This document shows positions 15,313-22,412 of a DNA stretch of 39,739 nt, piece after piece; within the stretch, counting starts at the first letter, position 1; every line of letters begins with the position of its first letter. The notes beneath the pieces are model-generated. The model was not told where the DNA came from. It did no database searches and saw only the letters and a list, made by a program, of their open reading frames with translations. This DNA comes from Streptomyces sp. WM6386 (GTDB lineage: Bacteria > Actinomycetota > Actinomycetes > Streptomycetales > Streptomycetaceae), in assembly GCF_000972385.1 (NCBI RefSeq), contig NZ_JXTE01000074.1, positions 1 to 39,739 of the forward strand, given 5' to 3'. The translations under genes were made by a program, and so were the position numbers.

Positions 15313-17090
15313 CGGTCCTCCCCCGTCTCCCCGGACCCCGACATGAGGTGGGCGTACTCGGCGTTCGTGCGCAGCAGTTCGTGGTGGGTGCCCACGGCGG
15401 TGATCCGGCCCTCCGACAGCAGGGCGACCCGGTCGGCCAGCAGCACGGTCGAGGGCCGGTGCGCCACGATGAGCGCGGTGGTCTCGGCGAGCACCTCCCG
15501 CAGCGCGGCTTCCACGGCGGCCTCGGTGTGCACGTCCAGTGCGGACAGCGGGTCGTCGAGCACGAGGAACCGGGGCTGCCCGACCACCGCCCTCGCGAGC
15601 GCGAGACGCTGCCGCTGGCCGCCGGAGAGGCTCAGGCCCTGTTCTCCGACCTGGGTGTCGGTGCCCTGGGGGAGGGCGTGCACGAAGTCGGCCTGGGCGA
15701 CGGCGAGGGCGCGCTCCAACTCCGTGGCCCCCGCGGTGCTTTCGGCGCCCATCAGCACGTTGTCGCCGACGCCGGCCGAGAAGAGGGTGGGCTCCTCGAA
15801 GGCCACGGCGACGAGTTCGCGCAGCGACTCCCTGGGCATGGCCGCGATGTCCTGGCCGTCGAGGGTGATGTGACCGGAGGTGACCTCATGCAGGCGGGGG
15901 ACGAGGGCGGTGAGGGTGGTTTTGCCGCTGCCGGTGGCGCCGACCAGGGCCATGGACTCGCCGGGGCGTATGTGGAGGTCTATGCGGTCCAGGACGGGCG
16001 GGGAGTCGGAGGGAGCGTCGGGGTAGCGGAAGACGACGTGGTCGAACCGCAGCCCGCTGTCCTTACGGCCGACGTCGGCCGCGCTCACCGCGGAGTCCTC
16101 CGGCGTTTCGTCCATCACCTCGAAATACCGTTCCGTCGCGCTCGCCGCGTCCTGGCTGATCGCCAGCAGGAAGCCGATCGAGTCGATGGGCCACCGCAGC
16201 GCCAGAGCCGTGGACAGAAAGGCGACCAGGGTCCCCGCCGACAGGTCCCCGTCGGCCACCTGTACCGCCCCCAGCACCAGCGCGGCACCGATGGCGATCT
16301 CCGGCAGCGTCACGATGACACCCCAGATCGACGCGAGCAGCCGGGCCTTGCGCAGCTCCGTCCCGCGCAGGGTCCGCGACAGCTCACGGAACGCCCGCGC
16401 CTGGCTGCGGTGCCGCCCGAAGCCCTTGATGATGCGGATGCCGAGCACGCTCTCCTCGACGACCGTCGTCAGATCGCCGACCTGGTCCTGGGCGAGCCGC
16501 GCCACATGGAAGTACCGCCGCTCGAAAAGCACGCACGTGACGATCACGGGCACGGCGGGCCCCAGGATCACCAGCCCGAGCGTCCAGTCCTGGAGCAGCA
16601 TGATGATCACGCCGATGAGGATTGTCACCCCGTTGACCAGCAGGAACGTCAGCGGGAACGCCAGGAACATCCGCACCAGCATCAGGTCGGTGGTGCCGCG
16701 CGACAGCAACTGCCCCGACGCCCACCGGTCATGGAACGACACCGGCAGCCGCTGCAGATGCCCGTACAGATCCGCCCGCATCTCCGCCTCGACATGGGAC
16801 AGCGGCCGCGCCACCAGCCACCGCCGCAGCCCGAACAGCAACGCCTCCCCGAGCCCGAGCAACAGCAGGAACAGCGCGCCGAGCCACACGCCCGCCGGAT
16901 CCTGGTCGGCGACCGGTCCGTCCACCATCCACTTCAGGACGAGCGGGATCACCAGCCCCGTACAGGACGCGAGGATCGCCACCGACGCGGCGCCGAGCAG
17001 CCGCGCCCGGACGGGCCTGACGTACGGCCACAGGCGCAGCAGGGTACGGACGGCGGAGTGTTCCTTGGTGGTGGCACGTGTCGAGGGCAT
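15309..17090 (-). CDS. ABC exporter half-transporter, first gene of the four-gene operon, Walker B Glu to Asp
   Basis: A 593-residue TMD-NBD protein. Walker A is GATGSGKTT (Lys390), the signature LSGGQ (488-492) is perfect and AHRPST holds the switch His, but the catalytic Glu of Walker B is Asp513 (VLDDPLSALD). This substitution marks the degenerate-site subunit of heterodimeric exporters. ATG 17088-17090 is the best start although no Shine-Dalgarno precedes it. The gene opens a leftward operon of four half-exporters and is divergent from the ABC-2/two-component operon, sharing the 196-base region 17091-17286. Confidence 0.9.
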   Translation of the reverse strand: MPSTRATTKEHSAVRTLLRLWPYVRPVRARLLGAASVAILASCTGLVIPLVLKWMVDGPVADQDPAGVWLGALFLLLLGLGEALLFGLRRWLVARPLSHVEAEMRADLYGHLQRLPVSFHDRWASGQLLSRGTTDLMLVRMFLAFPLTFLLVNGVTILIGVIIMLLQDWTLGLVILGPAVPVIVTCVLFERRYFHVARLAQDQVGDLTTVVEESVLGIRIIKGFGRHRSQARAFRELSRTLRGTELRKARLLASIWGVIVTLPEIAIGAALVLGAVQVADGDLSAGTLVAFLSTALALRWPIDSIGFLLAISQDAASATERYFEVMDETPEDSAVSAADVGRKDSGLRFDHVVFRYPDAPSDSPPVLDRIDLHIRPGESMALVGATGSGKTTLTALVPRLHEVTSGHITLDGQDIAAMPRESLRELVAVAFEEPTLFSAGVGDNVLMGAESTAGATELERALAVAQADFVHALPQGTDTQVGEQGLSLSGGQRQRLALARAVVGQPRFLVLDDPLSALDVHTEAAVEAALREVLAETTALIVAHRPSTVLLADRVALLSEGRITAVGTHHELLRTNAEYAHLMSGSGETGEDR

Positions 17091-17148
17091 CAGCAGTGAG
17101 CCTACAAATCGGCACTGACAACGCCCACCGAGTTTTGGCCGGAGTCGA

Positions 17149-17253
17149 ATCGGCCGCTGGACCTACGACCTGCGCGTTCGACCGACCGCACGGCACCGTC
17201 GTACCCCCGCATCAACCGATCGGCCGATGCCGCTTCGAGCGCGACGGCCGATG
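17149..17253. promoter_or_regulatory. Repeated TCGGCCG boxes between the divergent transporter operons
   Basis: ATCGGCCG occurs at 17149-17156 and ATCGGCCGAT, a perfect 10-bp palindrome, at 17219-17228. CGGCCGATG is repeated at 17221-17229 and 17245-17253, 24 bases apart. This region must carry the promoters of both operons, so the boxes are candidate sites for the NarL-type regulator encoded downstream. That link is inference. Confidence 0.4.
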
Positions 17254-17286
17254 TGCGCACCGCCCGCCCACCGCGACGCTGATGCC

Positions 17287-18198
17287 ATGTCCGTCATCGA
17301 AGTCACCGAACTGCGCAAGTCCTACGGCGGCCGGCCCGCCGTGGACGGTGTCTCCTTCGCCGTCGAGGAAGGCGAGATCTTCGGCGTCCTCGGCCCGAAC
17401 GGAGCCGGCAAGACCACCACCGTCGAGTGCGTGGAGGGCCTGCGCGTCCCCGACGCCGGCCGTGTCCGTGTCACCGGCCTCGACCCGATCGCCGACCACG
17501 AGCGGGTCGCCCGCGTCCTCGGCGCCCAGCTCCAGCGGAGCGAGCTCCAGCCCAAGCTGACCGTGCGCGAGGCCCTGGAGCTGTATGCCGCGTTCCACGA
17601 GAAGCCCGCCGACTGGCGCCCCCTCGCCGAGCGCCTCGGCCTGACCGGCAAGCTGACCACCCGGTTCGGCAAGCTGTCCGGCGGTCAGAAGCAGCGCCTG
17701 TTCATCGCGCTCGCCCTCATCGGCAACCCCAGGGTCGTCGTCCTCGACGAGCTGACCACGGGCCTCGATCCCCGCGCCCGCCGCGACACCTGGGAGCTCA
17801 TCGAGGAGGTCCGCGCGAGCGGTGTCACCGTCCTGCTGGTCACGCACTTCATGGAGGAGGCGCAGCGGCTGTGCGACCGGATCGCGGTGATCGACAAGGG
17901 CCGGATCGCCGCCCTGGACACCCCGGCCGGACTGATCCGCCGCTCGGCGGGCGCCACCGTCATCAGCTTCACGCCGTCCGCCCCGCTCGACGACCGTGAC
18001 CTGAACGGCCTGCCCGCGCTCGCGTCGGTCCAGCACCGGGAGGGCCGCGTCACGCTCGCCGGCACCGACGAGACGGTCGACGCCGTCATCACGCTGCTGG
18101 CCCGCCACCGCATCACCGCCCACCAACTCCGGGTCACCGACGCCACGTTGGACGACGCGTTCCTGGACCTCACCGAGACCAAGGAGACAGTGGCATGA
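17287..18198 (+). CDS. ABC-2 type transporter ATP-binding protein (DrrA-like)
   Basis: A 303-residue cytoplasmic ATPase of the daunorubicin-resistance type. Walker A is GPNGAGKTT (36-44, Lys42), the signature is LSGGQ (130-134), Walker B ends Asp154-Glu155 (VVLDELTTGLD), and His187 lies in LLVTHFMEEA. The last 90 residues form the DrrA C-terminal domain. All catalytic motifs are intact. I chose ATG 17287; in-frame codons back to 17227 exist but the family begins about ten residues before the core beta strand. No Shine-Dalgarno is seen. The stop overlaps the permease start by ATGA. Confidence 0.92.
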   Translation: MSVIEVTELRKSYGGRPAVDGVSFAVEEGEIFGVLGPNGAGKTTTVECVEGLRVPDAGRVRVTGLDPIADHERVARVLGAQLQRSELQPKLTVREALELYAAFHEKPADWRPLAERLGLTGKLTTRFGKLSGGQKQRLFIALALIGNPRVVVLDELTTGLDPRARRDTWELIEEVRASGVTVLLVTHFMEEAQRLCDRIAVIDKGRIAALDTPAGLIRRSAGATVISFTPSAPLDDRDLNGLPALASVQHREGRVTLAGTDETVDAVITLLARHRITAHQLRVTDATLDDAFLDLTETKETVA

Positions 18199-18929
18199 AC
18201 ACCACCGTCCTGAAGACCGAGTTGCGACTCCTGTGCCGCGAACCCGGCGCCCTCTTCTGGATGCTCGCGTTCCCGACCCTGCTGCTGGTGATCCTCGGCT
18301 CCGTCCCGGCCTTCCACGATCACGAGGACAACCTCGGGGGCCTGCGGACCATCGACGTCTACGTCCCCGTGACCGTGCTGCTCGGTCTGATCGTGGGCGG
18401 CATCCAGGCGATGCCGCAGACCCTCACCGGCTACCGCGAGCAGGGCATCCTGCGCCGCATGTCCACCACCCCGGTCCGCCCCGCCGCGCTGCTGTCCGCG
18501 CAGCTGGTCGTGTTCGCCGCAGCCGCCCTGGCATCGGCGCTGACCACCCTCCTCGTGGGCCGTCTCGCCTTCGACGTACGCCTGCCCGAACAGCCCTTCG
18601 GATACGTCCTCGCCCTCGTCCTGGCCGTGCTCGCGGTCCTCGCCCTGGGAGCCGTGATCTGCGCGCTGTCCCGTACGACGAAGATCGCGGCGGCGATCGG
18701 GTCGGCGGTGTTCTTCCCGGCGATGTTCTGCGCGGGCGTGTGGCTGCCGGTACAGGCCATGCCGGACGTGCTGGCCCGGATCGTCGGTTACACGCCGTTC
18801 GGCGCGGCCGCCGAGGCCCTCAACCGGGCCGCCGGGGGCGACTGGCCGGGCTGGACCCACCTGGGCGTGCTGATGGCCTGGACCGTGCTGCTCACCGCCG
18901 CCGCGTCGCGCTGGTTCCGCTGGGAGTAG
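18195..18929 (+). CDS. ABC-2 type transporter permease
   Basis: A 244-residue integral membrane protein with about six hydrophobic segments (about 18-36, 54-72, 97-119, 130-155, 162-182, 215-235). It matches the ABC-2 permease fold of drug and lantibiotic exporters, with the typical cytoplasmic start LKTELRLLCREPGALFW. It pairs with the ATPase whose stop it overlaps (ATGA). Its own stop lies four bases before the kinase start, so the transporter and two-component system appear to be one transcript. Substrate unknown; such sets often export an antibiotic or cell-envelope-active compound. Confidence 0.9.
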   Translation: MNTTVLKTELRLLCREPGALFWMLAFPTLLLVILGSVPAFHDHEDNLGGLRTIDVYVPVTVLLGLIVGGIQAMPQTLTGYREQGILRRMSTTPVRPAALLSAQLVVFAAAALASALTTLLVGRLAFDVRLPEQPFGYVLALVLAVLAVLALGAVICALSRTTKIAAAIGSAVFFPAMFCAGVWLPVQAMPDVLARIVGYTPFGAAAEALNRAAGGDWPGWTHLGVLMAWTVLLTAAASRWFRWE

Positions 18930-18933
18930 ACAG

Positions 18934-20208
18934 GTGGCCGTGCAGACTGGGGAGATGACCGTGTCGTACGCACACATCGACCGGCGCCAGGACCAGTTCC
19001 ACAGCTGGGGCCCCTACGGGCTGCTCCTCGTCTCCACCCTCCTCTCGCTCGCCGCGCACGAACTGATCGCGAGCCCGGCCGAGTGGTACGCGGGCGGGGC
19101 TCTCGTCGTCGCCGCGGCGGGGCTTCAGCTCTGGCTCGGCCCGCGACACGGCTGCCGGACCCCGTCCCGCCGTGGAGCAGTCATCTACGCCCTGCGCTGG
19201 GCGGTCTCCTTCGCGCTGACATGGATCAACCCGTTCTTCGCGTTCTACGCGGCAACCGGCTACTTCGACAGCGACGAACTGATCCCCGGCAGGCGATGGC
19301 AGCGGCTCGGTCTCCTCGGCCACGCCGTCGTGATCGCGGGCTCGCAGGCCGGTGGGTTCCCGTTCCACAGCTGGATCCAGTGGGTGCTGTTCGGCGTCAT
19401 GCTGGTCGCGAACAGCACCCTGCTGATGATGGTCGGCCACTTCGCCCGCCAGGAGGAACAGCGCTCCCGCGACCGGGCCGTCACCATCACCGAACTCGAA
19501 CGCACCAACACGGCGTTGCAGCAGGCGCTCGACGACAACGCCGCCCTTCACGCCCAACTCCTCGTCCAGGCACGGGAAGCGGGCGTCGCCGACGAGCGCC
19601 GGCGGCTCGCCGCCGAGATCCACGACACCATCGCCCAGGGCCTGACCGGCATCATCGCCCAGCTCCAGGTCGTCGCGAACGCCCCCGACCTGGACGTCGC
19701 CCGCACCCATCTCGCCCGCGCCTCCGGCCTGGCCCGGCACAGCCTCGGCGAGGCCCGCCGCTCGGTGCACAACCTCGCCCCGGTGGCGCTGGAGGACGCC
19801 GGGCTGCCGGAGGCGCTGAAGAAGACGGTCGCCGAATGGGGCGAACGGACGGGCGTACGGGCCGAGTTCACCGTGACAGGCCGGGCGGAGCAATTGCACG
19901 AGGAGGTCGCGGCCACCCTGCTGAGGATCGTCCAGGAGGCCCTGTCGAACGCCGCCCGCCATGCGCGGGCCACCCGCGTCGGGGTGACCCTCAGCTTCCT
20001 GGGCGACGAGGTGATCCTCGACATCCGCGACGACGGCCGGGGCTTCGACCCCCTCGCCGCCCCCGCACGCACCCGCACCGGCGGCTTCGGCCTCGACGGG
20101 ATGCGCGCCCGCGCCGAACGCATCGCCGGCTCCCTCGCCGTGGAGTCCGAGCCGGGCCACGGCACGGCGCTGTCGGCTCGCGTACCGTTGGTCCGCCATG
20201 ACCCGTGA
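18934..20208 (+). CDS. Sensor histidine kinase, NarL/DesK type
   Basis: A 424-residue membrane kinase. The N-terminal half has about five hydrophobic segments (25-160) and no large extracellular domain, so it probably senses within or near the membrane. A short coiled coil (about 180-215) leads to the HisKA_3 domain, with phospho-acceptor His230 in AAEIHDTIAQG, then the HATPase domain with NAARHA and DDGRGF. I chose GTG 18934, behind GGGAG overlapping the permease stop; ATG 18955 and GTG 18961 are alternatives, the latter with GGGGAG six bases upstream. It overlaps its response regulator by 11 bases. The adjacent ABC-2 pump suggests sensing of the exported compound or of membrane stress. Confidence 0.92.
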   Translation: MAVQTGEMTVSYAHIDRRQDQFHSWGPYGLLLVSTLLSLAAHELIASPAEWYAGGALVVAAAGLQLWLGPRHGCRTPSRRGAVIYALRWAVSFALTWINPFFAFYAATGYFDSDELIPGRRWQRLGLLGHAVVIAGSQAGGFPFHSWIQWVLFGVMLVANSTLLMMVGHFARQEEQRSRDRAVTITELERTNTALQQALDDNAALHAQLLVQAREAGVADERRRLAAEIHDTIAQGLTGIIAQLQVVANAPDLDVARTHLARASGLARHSLGEARRSVHNLAPVALEDAGLPEALKKTVAEWGERTGVRAEFTVTGRAEQLHEEVAATLLRIVQEALSNAARHARATRVGVTLSFLGDEVILDIRDDGRGFDPLAAPARTRTGGFGLDGMRARAERIAGSLAVESEPGHGTALSARVPLVRHDP

Positions 20209-20827
20209 CATCTCACTGCTGATCGTCGACGACCATCCCGTCGTACGGGACGGTCTGCGCGGCATGTTCGAGAACGCCCCCGGATTCACCGTCCTCGGCG
20301 AGGCGTCGAACGGTGTCGAGGCACTGTCGAAGGCCGCCGCGCTCGACCCCGACGTGATCCTGATGGATCTGCGCATGCCGGGCGGCGGGGGAGTCGACGC
20401 CATCCGGGAACTGACCCGCCGGTCCGCCCGCGCGAAGGTGCTCGTCCTCACGACGTACGACACGGACTCGGACACCCTGCCCGCGATCGAGGCGGGCGCG
20501 ACGGGCTATCTGCTCAAGGACGCCCCGCGCGACGAGCTGTTCACGGCCGTCCGCGCGGCGGCGGACGGCCGTACGGTCCTCTCCCCGGCCGTCGCCTCCC
20601 GTCTGGTCTCGGCCGTGCGCGCCCCCGGCAAGGAGCCGCTCTCCGCGCGCGAGCGCGAGGTGCTGGCCCTGGTCGCCAGGGGCACGTCCAACCGTGAGAT
20701 CGCCCGTGAACTGTTCATCAGCGAGGCGACCGTGAAGACCCATCTCACCCACCTGTACGCCAAGTTGGCCGTCAAGGACCGGGCGGCGGCGGTGGCGACG
20801 GCGTACGAGCGGGGAATCCTCGGCTAG
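20198..20827 (+). CDS. Response regulator, NarL/LuxR family
   Basis: A 209-residue transcription factor. The receiver domain (1-120) has the acid pair in LIVDDHP, phospho-accepting Asp57 in LMDLRMP and the conserved Lys in YLLKDAP. The C-terminal LuxR-type HTH (about 145-205) contains LSAREREVL and SNREIARELFISEATVKTHL. It overlaps the kinase gene by 11 bases and is surely its partner. Likely targets are its own operon and perhaps the divergent exporter operon. Its TAG shares three of four bases with the stop of the convergent sulfatase gene. Confidence 0.95.
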   Translation: MTRDISLLIVDDHPVVRDGLRGMFENAPGFTVLGEASNGVEALSKAAALDPDVILMDLRMPGGGGVDAIRELTRRSARAKVLVLTTYDTDSDTLPAIEAGATGYLLKDAPRDELFTAVRAAADGRTVLSPAVASRLVSAVRAPGKEPLSAREREVLALVARGTSNREIARELFISEATVKTHLTHLYAKLAVKDRAAAVATAYERGILG

Positions 20828-22239
20828 TTCGGGTACGGCAGCAGCGTGCCCGCGGTCTTCTCCCAGGACGCCTTCAGTTCGGCGAGCAACTCGGGCTTGT
20901 CCGGGGCCAGATCGGCCTGTTCGCGGGCGTCGGCGGCCAGGTTGTAGAGGTGGTCGGCCTTGGTGGCGTCCTGGTAGTACTTCCAGTCCCCGCGCCGCAG
21001 CGCCCGGTTGGCCCGCACCCGCCAGAACAGGTCCCGCTCGGGCAGCTCCTCGCCCCTGAGCAGGTATCCGGCGAGGCTGGTGCCGTCCAGCGGGTACGCC
21101 GGGTCGGGGCGGGCGCCGCCGATCTCCAGCAGGGTCGCCGCCCAGTCGGGGGAGAAGTTGGGCTCGTGGCTGACCTGGTGGCCGTCGACGCGGGCGGGCC
21201 AGCGCACGATCGTCGGGACGCGGATGCCGCCTTCGAGCAGCACGAACTTCTCGCCGCTGAGCGGCCAGTTGTAGGAGTAGCGCTCACCCCCGTTGTCGCT
21301 GGCGAAGAGGACGAGGGTGTTCTCCTCCTGCCCGGAGCGGCGCAGCGCGGCGAGCACCTCGCCGACGGCGGAGTCCAGGCTCTCCACCATCTCCCTGTAC
21401 TTCTCGACCGAGCCGCCGTCGTAGTGGTTGAGCGCGGCGACGACCTCGGCCTGCGTCTTGGCGGCGCGGATCCTCGCCTCGATCTCGGCGCCCGTCTCCT
21501 CGTCGTCCTCCGCGAGCCACGGCCAGTGCGGGGTGGTGAAGTTGAGGTTCAGCAGCCAGGGCCTGTCGTGGTCCCGGCCGACGTACTCGACGGCCCGCTC
21601 GGTCAGGACCTCGGTGTAGTAGCGCAGGTCCTCGTAGGTGGCGTCGCCCTCGTACAGGTCGTAGTCGCCGAGCTGGCCGAGCTTGGAGAAGTACTCCAGC
21701 ACGCCTCCGTGATTGCCGAAGAACTCGTCCCAGCCGGACTTGGTGGGGCTGTAGTCCGGCAGCCAGCCGCAGTGCCACTTGCCGATCAGGGCGGTGGCGT
21801 AACCGGCCTTCTTCAGCAGGGAGGCGAGCGTGGGGTGGTTCGGGTCCAGCCCCTGCGTCCGGTTCCCGATCGGCTCGGCGAGCCCGCCCGGGGTACGTCC
21901 CGGATAGCGCCCGGTGTAGAGGCTGAACCGGGTCGGCGAGCAGGTGGCCGACCCCGAGTACGCGTCGGTGAACCGCACACCCTGGCGGGCCAGCCGGTCC
22001 AGGTGCGGCGTCCTGATGTGCGGGGCGCCGTAGGAGGAGAGGTCGGCCCAGCCGAGGTCGTCACCGAGGATGACCAGGATGTTGGGGCGCCTGCCGGAGG
22101 AGGCGGCGTGGCGGGCCTGGAAGGGGCGCTCGGCGGGGGCGTTCTCAGCGGCCCCGGCGGTGGCGGCCGTACCGGCGACGGCGGTCACGGCACCGCCACC
22201 GACGAGGCCGGCGAAGGCGCGGCGGGATATCTCGGGCAT
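20824..22239 (-). CDS. Tat-exported sulfatase
   Basis: A 471-residue type I sulfatase (alkaline-phosphatase superfamily). The start MPEISRRAFAGLVGGG is a Tat signal with the twin Arg followed by a weakly hydrophobic stretch to AAA. Cys100 in TCSPTR is the C-x-P-x-R site converted to formylglycine; Asp60-Asp61 in GDDLGW and Asp/Asn in SDNGG are metal ligands. It would hydrolyse a sulfate ester outside the cell; the substrate is unknown. ATG 22237-22239 fits the Tat motif; an in-frame GTG at 22266 would add nine residues. Neither has a Shine-Dalgarno. No terminator fits between it and the response regulator because the stop codons overlap. Confidence 0.9.
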   Translation of the reverse strand: MPEISRRAFAGLVGGGAVTAVAGTAATAGAAENAPAERPFQARHAASSGRRPNILVILGDDLGWADLSSYGAPHIRTPHLDRLARQGVRFTDAYSGSATCSPTRFSLYTGRYPGRTPGGLAEPIGNRTQGLDPNHPTLASLLKKAGYATALIGKWHCGWLPDYSPTKSGWDEFFGNHGGVLEYFSKLGQLGDYDLYEGDATYEDLRYYTEVLTERAVEYVGRDHDRPWLLNLNFTTPHWPWLAEDDEETGAEIEARIRAAKTQAEVVAALNHYDGGSVEKYREMVESLDSAVGEVLAALRRSGQEENTLVLFASDNGGERYSYNWPLSGEKFVLLEGGIRVPTIVRWPARVDGHQVSHEPNFSPDWAATLLEIGGARPDPAYPLDGTSLAGYLLRGEELPERDLFWRVRANRALRRGDWKYYQDATKADHLYNLAADAREQADLAPDKPELLAELKASWEKTAGTLLPYPN

Positions 22240-22412
22240 GTGCTTCAGTGGATCAACGGACCCCACCTGATGGCCAGAAATCCGGCGGGGAGTTCATGGA
22301 CCTGAAACGTTGCCTGAGCCAACCGGTCTCGGACGAGGTCCGGACGAGGCTATCGGCCCGGCGCCCCGAACGGCATGGCCGACAGAGGTAGTTGAGATTC
22401 CGTGGATTCCAT

